Positions 13,006 to 25,633 of a DNA stretch of 64,000 nt are shown piece by piece. The position numbers and the translations under genes are program-made. The stretch is from Phascolomyces articulosus. Taxonomy: Eukaryota; Mucoromycota; Mucoromycetes; Mucorales; Lichtheimiaceae. The stretch is from NCBI GenBank assembly GCA_025677815.1, contig JAIXMP010000069.1, forward strand, positions 43,725 to 107,724. Reading direction: 5' to 3'. The notes under the pieces were generated by a model, which worked only from the letters and a program-made list of their open reading frames with translations, ran no database searches and was not told the origin of the DNA. Position 1 is the stretch's first letter; every line of letters starts with the position of its first letter.

Positions 13006-14756
13006 TCATTCCATTGCTAGTAAGACAGTACCATGTTGTTTTCCTTTTATCATAGTAAGATCTGTTAAACTGCTGATTTTTGATACCCGGACGCGTACAT
13101 CGTCGTTAAGATTGCTCATGTAATAAAGTTTCAATGTGGTAAGGCAAGTGTTGCATGATGCTGATTTGGTGCTAAGCTTGTCAGCAAATTCTAATAACGC
13201 ATCAGTACTGACACATCCGGTATGTTTGTCCTCCATATGCAGTGCCAAATACTTTAAACATGGAAGTTCAGTCAAGGCGACGAAACCAGCATCAGAAAAA
13301 CATGTATTAGCAAGTTCTAGATATGTTAAACATGTATTCCTGCAAATAAAATGTCCAATATCCACATGTTGTATTCGTGATGGCCAGAGATCACTTTCAA
13401 ATCGTTTTAGATGCTTGAGCTGACTAATTGTATTGTAAAATGCTACTGTAACCTCGGGACTAACTTCATGTTCACCGTCTTCTAAATTCACCAACATCTG
13501 GATTTGCTCCAGATTTTGGCAATTACTAAAAAATTGAGTCCATTGATAGATTCTTTCGGTGTCGATAACTGTTATATCCGGAAGACACAGTTGCTTAAGT
13601 TGAGGAAAACGTAATGGCAGCAACCTGTCCCAATGGCACTCATCCTTTAGGGGAAAGCCAACCTCTAGATATTCAATTGATTCTTGATATGTAGCAAGGT
13701 CATGTAGCGTTGTGTTCACAGTTTCTTTATCAGCTTCAAGAGTTATATAACGTAACTTCTTATCCGGATTCAGCGGTTTATATATCTTATTGTCGTTGTT
13801 CATAGAGCTTGACTGTAATATATCCCAATAATGACTGTCACTTGTTCTACGACCCGGGTTGGCCCATCGAATAAAAGTTAGATAGGGACATAGTAGCATT
13901 AAATGGTAAAAGTTTAATTCATCGCAAAACGAATCATAATATCTTGAGGCATGAGGCTCCATAATGAGCCACTGTAGTTTTCGACAGCAGTGTAATAAAG
14001 TATTGAATGATGGTCTTGCACTGCATAACATATCCAGATGTAGATAAACAATATTACTTCTGAATATTGCTACAGTCGTATTGATTGGGTCTGATTTCAA
14101 GTCACCAAAAGTAAGAGTGAAATGAGTTAGTGCTGGCAAGCATTTTAATATACGTTGAGGTGTTATATAAGAGGTATGATTCGTGATACTGAGTTTGGTC
14201 ATGGTTCCTGAGAATTGCTCAAGGGAAAATAAAAGCCTAAAATCAGATGGATAAAGGAGCTCCTTGGTGACCGTTTCATTATTATTTCTGTCATCATTAT
14301 CATCTACACCCCAATATCCTTTTGAACTTTTGATATCTGGTAAAGCAATGAAGTTAAATTTATTGAACTGTTAGCCGTTTCTCTGAATCTCAAGATGTTT
14401 TTGAATAAAAATAATTTGATAATAAACGAACCAAGAGATGTGATTGAGCATCCTTTGTTTATCAGTGTCTTCCATATGTTACTTATATTTAACCCAATGA
14501 TCGAAACGTGTTGTACATGCGGGCCCAAACAGCTTAATAAGCAGTCATTGGTTGTTTTCCAAGCATTTGTTGAGATTATCAACTTCGTCCATAATGCCGT
14601 TGTGAAATTCGGGATCGAGGTAAACCATTGTCGACATACATGCATGCATTCTATGCAATCAGATTGATCGAGATGTAGAAAGATTGCGGATATTATTTCT
14701 TGTGGTAAAATAGTAATGAAGTTTACCATAGTTGAAAAGCGAAAGAGAGGTGACAT
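13006..14756 (-). CDS. F-box / leucine-rich-repeat protein A
   Basis: Probable substrate-recognition subunit of an SCF-type ubiquitin ligase; its substrate is unknown. Exons are 14432-14756 and 13006-14336 (551 residues from the first ATG). A second ATG at 14729 (MVNFITILP) aligns better with the neighbouring paralogue and may be the true start. The F-box is near the N-terminus: LPQEIISAIFLHLDQSDCIE, then CMHVCRQWF. The rest is a series of irregular LRR units such as CLTYLELANTCFSDAGFVAL and CLKYLALHM. The single intron is phase 1 and falls at the end of the F-box region, exactly as in paralogue B. It is transcribed divergently from B with only 104 bases between the starts. Confidence 0.86.
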
Positions 14757-14860
14757 GAGTCTCTGAAAATGACACTTTGTAAAGCTTTGAAGGTCAGAGG
14801 TAAGCGCACAGACTCCGTTTTCTTCCTTTATATAATTAATAATTATTGATCCATACTTCC
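14757..14860. promoter_or_regulatory. Compact divergent promoter between F-box genes A and B
   Basis: Only 104 bases separate the two start codons, so both promoters and 5' leaders must overlap here or extend into the opposite gene. A TATATAATT element near 14830 could serve as a TATA box for gene B. The distance suggests shared regulation of the pair (inference). Confidence 0.5.
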
Positions 14861-16677
14861 ATGACCGATTTTACGCATTTCTTACCATCAGAAACTATAT
14901 CTTCCATCTTCTCACATGTTACTCAACTAGATTGTATGGAATGTATGCATGTTTGTAAAGCATGGTATGAACGCATTCCTAATTACTCGATCGACATTTG
15001 GCGGACTCTTACTATTACTCCTCGATTGACGTTCAAGCTTAGCGACAATTTCAGAAGGTGTCTTGGTCCACACGTCCGAAAAGTGTCTATATGTGAAAGA
15101 AATGCCACCGTTGTATTGAAAACACTTAAAATATATGGATGTGAAATTCGATCACTTGGTGCGTTCTTGGTATATTGTTGTATATTACTTTTCAAACAAA
15201 AAGCTGTCGTTCCTTCTTACGTAACCCCTTGTGCTTATCTTTTTATAATGTAGATATAAAAGAACATGCAGTATGGGGAAATGTGAATGATCATCAAGAT
15301 TTCTTTAATTCTCTTGAACTTTTTAAAGATACGTTAACTGAATTATCCATCATAAATCACTCGTACAAAATATCGATTATGGACTTGATGTCAACTTTTT
15401 CAAATCTGACTCATCTCACTCGTTGTAATGATGAGGATCACATACAACAATTTCTATTACCAGCTGCTAATCCCCAACAACACAATATACCCATCAACAA
15501 CAATATTGTATATCTTTGCGTGGATACTGGTGTTGATTTCACGGAAAATGCAATGTCCATCCTAGCCTGCTGTCCTAACCTTAAATCCTTTCTTGTGGAT
15601 TGTGATGTTACAGCTACTAACGAATTCAATCTCCCACCCGATTTTCATCGAATAACCGAACTATGCCCCTCACTGCACTACATTATGATTAACCTTTGTA
15701 TTGAATGTGATAACGACATGTCTTCATTTGCATACCGATCGAAAGTATTTTCGTATAGCAACATGGTAGATAACGACAAAAGGCATTACAGCCATATCAA
15801 CTGTGGTACCAGCAACAACAGCAATAACAGAAGAGATAATCGATTACCAACAGCAACGCAAGGTATGAATGTACGCGAAATTGCGTTCTGTGGTGACGGT
15901 GAATCTTTTGAGCGCTTTCTTCCGATTCTAAAACAATGTCACACTGCACTCAAATATCTACGAATTGCCACTCTTAATGACGGCAATGCTAGCGAATATC
16001 TTGGACTAGTGGGAGTTCAACTTTATGGTCTCAAAACACTGGATGTCTCTGGATTAATTATTTCTGAAGACGAGTGGGATACGGTATTTATGAATTGCAG
16101 CAATGTAGAACATCTTTATTTGGGAATTATTACGGATGATGTGGCAGTGGAACGGATTATTAAAGCAATCACATCCTTCATGAAACAATTACGCACTCTC
16201 CAACTCAAGGACTATGGATTTATTACCTACCTTGGCCATCCAGGTGTTTGCAACAATTTACATTTGCTTTCACAGCTCTCACAACTCGAATCACTGTATC
16301 TATCCTATATTTGCTGTGCAAGTCATGCTCTACTTGATCTATGCGAGATAAAGTCTTTACGATATTTGAGCTTAAATATGGGATCACATAGACGCTGTGT
16401 TAACGTCAAAGAGTTTGAAGCATTTGTAAACAAGTTAAAAATGATGGAGAGCAACATCCACACTCTATCCATTGTATCGAGTTATACTTTAAATGATTCT
16501 ATCCTCAAACAACTTGGCCAAGTCAAAAGCATTTCTTCGTTAGTGTTGCAAAGGGTCCCAACCATCACTGACGATGGTATAAATGCATTTATCAGTAATG
16601 ATGAGAGAACAAAAAAAACAGCAACTGTATATAATTGCAGAAATGTATCTCGTTCAGGAGTTTGGGAGCAAATATAA
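14861..16677 (+). CDS. F-box / leucine-rich-repeat protein B
   Basis: Paralogue of F-box protein A. Exons are 14861-15158 (donor GTGCGT) and 15254-16677, giving 573 residues. The start is the ATG of MTDFTHFLP; a TTG five codons upstream is not needed. The F-box reads LPSETISSIFSHVTQLDCME, then CMHVCKAWYERIPNY. The LRR half contains repeated units of the form LKTLDVSGLIISEDEWDTVF and LESLYLSYICCASHALLDL. The intron position and phase match gene A exactly. The role as an SCF adaptor is inferred from the domain combination. The encoded C-terminus has a late LRR segment ending near DGINAFISNDE. Confidence 0.87.
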
Positions 16678-16993
16678 CGTATAGGAGCATCTAGGTCCAA
16701 AAATGATATATAGATGTACAGGCACAATTAGCATATAATATTCATTCAATAAATTATTATATACACACGTCAATCATATATACTTTTATCGTACGTGTAA
16801 CATTTTGGCTTGTTAAATTATTTCAAATGCCATCATTCATGTTGATGTCATTCTAGTCGATTTTAGAATAATATTAACAGGAAGAATGTATCTAAAATTA
16901 TTTCGACTTAAAAGCTTTCAAGTGTTACAATTCTGTCTTTTTCTTTATAAATATATTTATTTGCAAGTAATCCATTCTATAGAAAACTCTTCC
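16678..16993. other. Intergenic between F-box genes B and C
   Basis: AT-rich. An upstream in-frame ATG at 16886 would add a hydrophobic leader to gene C, but this is unlikely for an F-box protein. No other gene is seen. Confidence 0.4.
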
Positions 16994-19001
16994 ATGATGC
17001 TCGATTTAAACAACACCGAAAGGTATAATGCCTGTTCGACGGTAGATAAAAAATCAACATCATCTCCAGCAGTAGGTTTTTTACTTTATTTTAACTTCAT
17101 TTCGCATATATCAAAACATACACGCCTAATATCTTCTATGATTGAAAGGAAGCAATATGTGGGATTAAAGATATATGGAATAGAACTGATCCCAACTATG
17201 AATTTAAGACAGGCCGGCAGTCAATATTACCTACACATGTTGTTGATTTCATTACAGAAAGTCCATACGATATTATGTGTGAGATCCTCTCACATATGGA
17301 TATCGTTGAATTGGCTAAATGTTTCGATGTTGATAAAACATGGTGTGATCGACTACAACAATACCCATTTCCTTGGCGAAATATAGTCATACGTGTATAT
17401 TATTCATTAGATAAAGAACGGGTCCAAGCATACGAAAAGATGTTACCTATTGTCTCACACTATGTCCAAACACTCTTTCTTGGTAGTAGACCTGATCGAC
17501 TTGTGAATAATTACATCCCATTACTTTCAACTTACCAATTCTTCAACCTTCAGTCATTATCAATTCATAGTTCTTGTAAGCTATTTTTTCTATACAAAAA
17601 CATAAGCATATATAGCTACGCAGTATCTAGAACACGTATTTTATATAGTCTAAAACACTTACTGAGAAAAAAGGTACTTCTTTAGCTGGATTTAATGCGG
17701 TCGATTTGTCCAACTCAACGTACGATGGACTATCACAAGTTGCACAAACTCTCCAAGAGCTCAGTATTGATTTCACCTGCGTATCAAGCGTTCGAATTTC
17801 ATTAACACAAATATTATCAATTTGCAAGCAACTAACAAAGATTACTTATAAAACACAACAATCAATTTTTGAAAATGACGAATGCGCTGGACTGTCCCAT
17901 ACGACAAAGCTCATTTCAATTGAACTCTTTCAAAGATTTCCAATTTCCAACATTGAACCACTTTTACAACGATCACCTAACCTCTGTCATATCGCAACAA
18001 CAACATTCAAGAATAATACAGATACTCTGACTATGATAAAAGAACATTGTCCAAAGCTAATCTCTATTGCAACAAATATCAATGCTTTTGAACACACCTA
18101 TCGAATTCCAAACAGAACAACATTGGTATCAAAAAAATATCAACATTATCAATCTAAAGATAATAATAGTGACGTAAAGAGGAATTATCTTGAACGTTTG
18201 ATCGTTCACCCTTTATATGTACCGGATCATCATTTATTCTCACGACTTCAAAAAGAGCGTGATTCATTGCATACTCTGTGTCTTGGGCCAAATGATGAAG
18301 GGGCACTGATCTCTGAATGGAATCGTTTTGCTTTATTCTCTTTACCAAACTTGACGTATTTGCACGTTAATGCATCTCAAGCCTCTTACAGTTTTCTACA
18401 TGATCATTTACCACGGATGATTGAATCTTATCCTGCTCTTGAAACCCTTGTATTAGAGCGTGTTTATCGGGCCAACGAACAACTCCAAATCGACGAGCCA
18501 ACATTGACCGACAGTATATTTGGCGCAATTTCAAAGTTAAAACAATTATCCTGTTTACGACTCGCAGGGTGTGATATTCGTGGCAGAGGATTTCGGCGAT
18601 TTATGCATCATCAACAGCATCAACAATCATCGTTATATCAACTATCACCTCTACGAGAATTAGCAATTAGTCGATGTCGTGGTACATCTACAGCTATTCT
18701 GCTTCAATATATATCTAGTGTACAAAGCCTTCAAAAATTACAGCTACACTGTCCTGACCGGGAAGTGACACTCTCTGATATGACATTATTTACTCATTTA
18801 CTGCAGGAACGATTGAACAATTTATCCGTATTAGAATTGGGTGGTAAAATTCTCACCGATGAAGCTGTTCTGAATATTGCAAAATGTCATTCCTTACATA
18901 CCTTAGTACTCCATGGTCCCATATTTTTAAGACAAAGACAAGCTAAAAATATGCGTTTATTACAAGATCATATAAAAGTTGTTCGACAACTATCTTTATA
19001 A
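16994..19001 (+). CDS. F-box / leucine-rich-repeat protein C
   Basis: Third member of the F-box family, on the same strand as B. My preferred model is exons 16994-17071, 17149-17575 and 17686-19001 (606 residues, phases consistent). The second exon's acceptor is uncertain: AG sites near 17210-17220 would also keep the frame. The F-box reads VDFITESPYDIMCEILSHMD, followed by DVDKTWCDRLQQYPFPWRN. LRR units include LPNLTYLHVNASQASY, LSCLRLAGCDIRGRGF and LSVLELGGKILTDEAVLNI. The second intron is phase 1 after the F-box region, as in the other family members. A His/Gln run (HHQQHQQ) interrupts one LRR. Confidence 0.83.
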
Positions 19002-19686
19002 ATTCCTTATATATTTATTCTTTGTTGCTATACGTAGATGTGGTCATTTAATTAATGAATAAATAATAACAATGTAATTATATATATACAAAGAGCGGCA
19101 AACCATTCTTTTTCAAAGAGGAAGAAAGGGTGGGGGAAAGTAAATCCCATGTAGGACAGTTACCAGGGTACTTGAACATGAACAGTAAATTTCAGTTTTA
19201 TAACAGAGGACACTCTCTTTATATTATTTAAAAATGGATCCAACATTTAAAGGAGGAGTTTTTTTATTGTTGGCGGATAGTTTCAATGTATCGTAATTGT
19301 GTTTTTATTTTTATGTAACTAGTTTATTGGAAGTATAAAGTATAAAAGGATAATCCATATCCTGTCTCTTGATATTCTTGAATGTTTTATTGATAAAAAT
19401 CATGATCGGTCCCACTTAGCATTTATTATCATGCAGGATGCAGATATAATGATATAAAAATAAATTGTGATAAAGGAAAAGTTCTCATCTACAGTTCTAC
19501 CCTTAAACGCTCTGGGCCTTTTTTTTTTGTTTGTCTCCTTTTATTCAATTTGGTTGTTTGAGAAACAATGTAACTATACAGAGAGGAAATCAAACAACTG
19601 GACAAGAAAAAAGAAAAAAGAGGATATAAAAAGGCTGATTGACTACTTCCGCCACAAGTTACTTTAGTTCTTTCTTTTATTTCAAA
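19002..19686. promoter_or_regulatory. Upstream region of the Argonaute gene
   Basis: About 685 AT-rich bases without coding signal. A TATAAAG/TATAAAAGG pair near 19335-19350 and a pyrimidine-rich stretch before the ATG (19666-19680) look like core promoter and leader. ORFs at 19467-19667 (+) and 19489-20010 (-) are shadows. Confidence 0.4.
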
Positions 19687-22600
19687 ATGTCGCTTAATTT
19701 GACCGACTTTGTATTGCGGCCTGGTCCTGGTAAGACTGGTAAACCCATTACCGTTCGTTCCAACTTCTTTGAAATCAGTTCGCTTCCTACAATCAACATC
19801 CATCATTATGATGTGAAAATCGGTGACGAAAAAGCACCACCAGCTGTGAATCGTAAAATCTGGAAACAATTTGAAGATATGGGTGGTCAAGGAATTTTGA
19901 AAGGTGGTATTCTTACTATCTATGACGGTCGCAAGAATGTCTTTTCGCCAAAGCCTTTGAATTTGGGCCCTGATCAGCTTGGACAATTTGAGGTTAGTAA
20001 AGAGAGACAAAAAAACGTGTCAATATTAAGGCAACCATTTTTCTTCTTATATATATATATATATATATATATTATATTCACCTTTCTTTACAAATGAAAT
20101 GTTACCAGGTTGAAAACATAAGAGCATAAATGAAAAAACTGATAATTTGATTTATTTTGGTAATGAATTAGGTCGAGTTCCAGGACGGTGTCAAAGGCGC
20201 TGCAAGAACCAAAACAATCAAAATTCAAATTCAAAAAGCCAATGAAATCAACATGACTGAAGTTCACCAGTTTTTACAAGGAAAACAACGCCTGACACCC
20301 AACAGTTTGACTGGTAAGTAATACTATAGAGTTGTTTGATAATGAATCATGAATATTGCTTTCATTTATGACAATTTATTAACCTTTATCATTCAAAATC
20401 ATGACGCGTCTTTCAGGTATTATGGCTATGGACGTGTTGATCCGTCACATGCCCAGTTTGACATTTAACACTGTGGTGGGTCGATCTTTTTACACACCTA
20501 ACGACAGCCGTGCACTTTCCGGTGGTCTTGAAGTCTGGCAAGGTTTCTATCAATCAGCACGCCCTGGTGTTGGTAAAATGTATATCAACTTGGATGTAAG
20601 TGCAACTGCGTTCTACGAAGGCGGCCGCCTTCCTGATTTGGCAGTCAAAATTATTGGTCGTCGTACAATTGATGACTTGCGACGTGGTCTTACCGATCGA
20701 GATCGAATCAAGTTAGAAAAAGCTATCAAGAATCTTCAAATCCAAATTGTTCACCGTGGTGAAAAGAAATTCAAGTACAAGATTACAAAGTTAACACCTT
20801 CCACAGTCGAACGTACCAAGTTCAAAGATCAAGAAGGAAAAGAAATGACTGTCTCCCAATACTTTACTCAACGTTACGGTATGCGCCTCAGCTATCCCTT
20901 TTTACCTTGTGTTGTCGTCAAAAAGGATATGTTCTTACCCATGGAAGTGTGTGAAATCGTACCTGGACAACGTTGTCTTAAGAAATTGGATGATAAGCAA
21001 ACGGCTGACATGATAAAGTTTACATGTCAAAAACCTGATGTCCGTGCCAACAAGATTAAACAAGGTTTCAATTTGCTCGAGACCAAGAACCCGTACATGC
21101 AACAATTCGGTGTTACTGTCAAGCCTGAAATGTCTACCGTCAAGGCACGTGTGCTTCCTACTCCTGCTATTGCCTATTCAAAAGATTCGAAGGGTGGTAT
21201 ATTTACACCTCAAGGTGGTGCATGGAACTTGGTTGGTAAAAAGGTTGCACAAGGCGCAACATTGCGTTCTTGGAGTGTTGTCAATTTCCACAGTGGATTA
21301 CCAAATCCCGTTATCCAAAATTTCTTGCGAACTCTTGGCCAAGTATTCATTGAAAAGGGTATGAACGTTGTCAACAGAACTCCAACTATCATTCACGCTG
21401 ATCCCCAAGGTGATGTTGAAAAAACATTGAAAGAAGCTTGGTTAACGGCAGGTAACCAAGTCAAGTCAAACCCTCAACTCATCCTTTGTATCATGCCCAA
21501 CAAGAGTACCTTATACAATGAAATTAAGCGTGTGACAGAAACCATTATTGGCGTTCCTACTCAATGTGTTCTCAGCAAAAAGGTCAGCGACAATAACAAC
21601 CAATATTGTACCAATGTCAGTTTGAAGGTCAATGTCAAGCTTGGTGGTATGAATGTCTATCTCCCACAATCTCATCCATTCTTGACCGAAAAACCCACCA
21701 TTATCATTGGTGCCGATGTTACACATCCAGCTCCTGGTGATTTGAATACGCCTTCGTTGGCTGCATTGACTGGTACATTGGATGCTCGTGCTGCTCGCTA
21801 TTCTAGTGTCGTCGGTGTTCAAGCGAGTCGCAAGGAAATGATTGATAACTTGGCTGGCCTAGTGAAAGAACTTTTGAAGAACTTCTTCAAGACATGTGGT
21901 AAAAAACCAGAACGTATTTTATTTTATCGTGATGGTGTATCAGAGGGTCAATTTGCTGCTGTCCTTGAAGAAGAAATCAGCCAAATCCATGCTGCATGTG
22001 CATCCCTTGATAAGGGTTACAGGCCCAAGTTGACATTTGTCGTTGTGCAAAAGCGCCATCATGCTAGATTCTTCCCACTCAAGAAAGATGATGCTGATCG
22101 CTCAGGCAACTGTCAACCTGGTACTGTCATTGACACTGATATTGTTCATCCATTTGAATTTGACTTTTGTAAGTTATCCTATATCTTTTTTTTTTTTAGA
22201 AAAATGGCATGTCTGATGAACAAGTATATGTTGCCATTACATGTATGGATGGTACTTATTGATTTTATCATTATTTTATATATTAGATCTTCAATCTCAT
22301 TCTGGTTTGCAAGGCACTTCGCGTCCAACACATTATCACGTCCTGTACGATGAAAACAAATTTACCCCTGATTCGTTGCAAGAATTGTCTTATCGACTTA
22401 CTTACATTTATGGCCGTGCTACTCGATCTGTTTCATTGGTGCCACCTGTTTATTATGCTCACCTGCTTGCATTCCGTGCACGATTCCACAAAATTGGTTC
22501 TGAATGGTCGGACTCAGGCGCCACCTCTGAAACAATGGATGCAGATCAACAAATGGCTGGATTTGCTCGCGTTAAGACACAGCTTGACAAAGGTAATAAA

Positions 22601-22703
22601 AATTTAAGGACTAAAAGAAAGCAAGCATTCAATTAAAAGGGATTGTATCTTTTATTAATGAATATATATGTCTCTATTTTTTTTATAATAGTTATGTATT
22701 ACA

Positions 22704-22708
<5 letters not shown>
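19687..22708 (+). CDS. AGO: Argonaute, small-RNA-guided RNase (eukaryotic AGO clade)
   Basis: Core effector of RNA interference: binds a small guide RNA and silences or cleaves complementary RNA. Exons are 19687-19992, 20172-20313, 20417-22168, 22287-22592 and 22692-22708, giving 840 residues in one consistent frame. Order: N domain (from about residue 10), linker 1 with the DUF1785-type [19 protein letters not shown] (about 230-340, YPFLPCVVV), MID, and PIWI from about 500. All four slicer positions are present: Asp in GADVTHP, Glu in SRKEMIDN, Asp in YRDGVSEGQ, and His in RPTHYHVL. Cleavage activity is therefore expected. The last exon is tiny and encodes only VMYYM, matching the short hydrophobic AGO C-terminus. 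It lies inside the F-box cluster; a functional link is not shown. Confidence 0.97.
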
Positions 22709-22737
<29 letters not shown>

Positions 22738-23001
22738 AGAAAGAAAAGCTCTTTCAGGATTATTAAAAAAAGAATATCAGCAAAAGACAAGGGAATAAAT
22801 TCAAGACTTATACTTCGTTCATGTGGATAGATATTAGTGTGTTTTTTAATTCCACCATAATGACCTTGTAATAAATAATACCCCATAATTTTCGTTCATC
22901 AAAAAACTACTGCTTTTTTTTTGGACATGGTTATATATATATTCATTCAAATCTTTATAAACGTACTTTTTTTCAACATTTTTATTCTTATGAATATAGC
23001 A
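22709..23001. other. 3' flank of Argonaute with poly-A run
   Basis: The Argonaute stop codon runs straight into about 28 A residues (to about 22735), followed by AT-rich noncoding DNA. Confidence 0.5.
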
Positions 23002-23318
23002 CTACTTGCTATCATCACCAACCCAAACTTTGAAGCTCTTGGCATAACTTTTTTCATAAACTTTGGTGGGTTCTGGAAAATTGCTAACTTCAAACAACAT
23101 AGTGAAACTTGGGTCAAACGCCCCTTGGATATATGCACTTGATGATAATCTACATAAATGATGATGATGATGATGGTGATGAACGAGAGCAAAATTTCAT
23201 ACCTGATAATATTTGATTCGCATGGAAAGCAATAGTAGTATTCTATAATTGCTGGAGATTCTGTCACACCTTCTTCATTTGTATATTCAACTGTTACATA
23301 TGAATCATTCAAACAAAG
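23002..23318 (-). pseudogene. Gene fragment of unknown family (two short exons)
   Basis: On the minus strand two coherent segments join across a 62-base intron (23138-23199, donor GTATGA, acceptor CAAG). The first includes SYVTVEYTNEEGVTE and YCFPCESNIIS; the second reads AYIQGAFDPSFTMLFEVSN, and the sequence ends GDDSK and a stop. The frame is closed by a stop just upstream and has no ATG, so any earlier exon would have to overlap the divergent F-box gene D. It is either a truncated relic or the last exons of an undetected gene. I do not recognise the family. Confidence 0.3.
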
Positions 23319-23388
23319 CCTTCCTGTCCTTTTTTAAGAAAAAATTTGGTTCTTTTTTCTTATCCTGCAAGCTTATGCAACTCAAACA

Positions 23389-25373
23389 ATGTTAACGGGG
23401 AATCCGGCCAATTGCCAAACTCCATCCACCATTAATGGAGCGTCATTACAACGGCAATCGTGTGATTCGACGTACGCGAACAACAGGACTCAACAAATAC
23501 ATGTTAATAATAGCGACTACCTATTATTAGACCAACAACCACCCTACGAAAAAGCAAAAAGGAATATACAGTACTCACAGCAGCATCAACGACAACACTA
23601 CGTTGATATTATCACTCAAAGTCCACAAGAAATTCTTTGTCTTATAATCAACTTTCTACCTATGGATACAAGAGTTCAATGCATTAAAGTATGTCCTGCT
23701 TGGCGTAAAACATTATTACAATGCCCTGAAGCATGGAAAGTTATAAAAGGTGACGATGAAGCATACAAATTATTACCTTTAGTGTCACACCATATAGAAA
23801 TACTTACCATACGTAACGAGAAAGTGGCAGTATGCTTTCGACACATGGATGATTTTGCGCATTTACAGTCTCTATTACTATCGATTGAAGGTAACAGAAA
23901 AAAATCAAACAATTATATCTAATTCTAGAGATATCAAGGAAGCAATAGTGATGACTGTTTTCCATTTATTCTATATACTGAGTACACTGAAAAACATGTA
24001 TAGAAAACCATCAAGCTTTCACAACAATCGACACAAATGATATTTATCAAGCGCTAAAGAGTGTTTCTGGAACTTTAACACGGCTAAAACTCGAGTGGGC
24101 TGAAGCAACATTTTCGTTCGGTCGTATCTTATCAATCTGCAAAAGACTCACAATGATTCAACTTATAGTTTGGGAAGTGACTGATTACGAAAAGAATGAA
24201 TATATAGTAGGAAGCAATGCCACTTTTTTGACCAGTATATCGCTCGAACCCAATATCAACAATTTTGAAAATAGGATCAATGTATCCAAAATTCAACCGC
24301 TTCTTCGTTTGCTTCCTCATCTCCAATACTTGCGATTAGAATGTTCTGCATCGGATGATGATATTTCTTCAGCTATCAATACCTCTGACCACCCATATTT
24401 GACAACACTCATTACAGATATGTGTAATTTTGAAATAACGTACAAGATACCAGATGATATGTTACCAGCGCCCCAAGATACCATCAATAAACAGAGACCA
24501 ACTATAGATCACGAAAACCAACTTGTCATTTCATCTACTATTAGTAATAATGGCTTAAAGTGCTTAATCCTTCATTCCATGCATTCTACGACAGAAATAC
24601 AAACACTGTTTGAACAAAGCAAAGATTCCCTTCGTACTCTATGTCTTGCCCCTCGAAATAATAAAAAAAAAGACAGTATACAGCCAATGGCAATAGAAAA
24701 CAACAACTGGCACCGAATCAGTTCTTTTACTTTATCTCAACTTGTTTATTTCCAAATTGAAACTTGGCTAAATGCAACAACAGAATTTCTAAGCACGCAT
24801 CTTCCAACAATGCTTTTGCATATGCCTGCTTTGGAGACCTTGGTGCTAGGAAACATATCTACTGGTGACGCTAACCTAACTGTACTTGATAACATTTATT
24901 CTTCCATCACTCAATTAACCAGACTCCAGTCACTTCGATTCGTGGAATATAATGTCTTTGGTCAAGGCATCTTGCATTTTCTGGAGCATCCACCACCCCG
25001 TTTGCAACAATTGATGATGTATGGATGCATCGGTGTTACTTTTCCTGTACTGGAACGTATGGCAAAAATGCAACAATTAAAAAGTCTCATCCAGCTAGGC
25101 TTGGATATTGATGTAACTATCGCTGAATACACTCAATTTTTAGAATTGATTGGACACCATACAAATCTATCTTACCTAGAGATAGGTGTTGGACGTGTAT
25201 CAGAGTGTCGGCTACAAAGCATCATCCAATGCAAAACCCTTTCTACACTTGTACTACGTAGAGTCTTTGGTTTGACAGATAAAATGGTAACTGAGTTACG
25301 GAGCTCAATTCAACACGTCGTTGTTGTATCGGAATGGGAGGATCCCCCATTTCCAGTACCACCTCTTTGTTAA
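23389..25373 (+). CDS. F-box / leucine-rich-repeat protein D
   Basis: Fourth F-box family member, downstream of Argonaute. Exons are 23389-23890 (donor GTAACA) and 24016-25373, giving 619 residues. A Gln/Asn-rich leader of about 75 residues precedes the F-box: ITQSPQEILCLIINFLPMDT, then RVQCIKVCPAWRKTLL. LRR units follow, for example LQYLRLECSASDDDI and LSYLEIGVGRVSECRLQSI. The intron is again phase 1 at the end of the F-box region. The leader distinguishes it from A and B and resembles the Gln-rich leader of the truncated copy at 56522. SCF adaptor function is inferred. Confidence 0.86.
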
Positions 25374-25633
25374 CTATCTATGTAGCCACGAAAGAGCCAG
25401 TATTATAATAGATAACAAAGTTTTGTACTCTAACATTAATAATATCAATAAAGAAAAAAAAATAGAAATACGAAATAAACATTATTGAACTTGTTTTTTT
25501 GTGGTATTAAATCGGTATCAATATAAAGAGAGTTGAGAAGAGGTAGATTGAATAACATTTTATTGATTATTTATGCTATATACATTTTAATATATTACAA
25601 TAAAGAAAATCTACAGGTTTATCTTTTATTCTA

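Noticed and set aside
14846..14860. Earlier start (TTG) for F-box protein B
   Set aside because: The ATG at 14861 aligns with the paralogue's MVNF start; the TTG is not needed.
16886..16993. Extended hydrophobic N-terminus for F-box protein C
   Set aside because: F-box proteins are soluble, paralogues lack it, and the extra residues come from T-rich leader DNA.
13006..25373. The F-box genes plus Argonaute as a new defence or silencing operon
   Set aside because: Genes are on both strands with separate promoters, F-box/LRR genes are commonly amplified in these fungi, and one copy lies 30 kb away. Proximity alone does not support a system.
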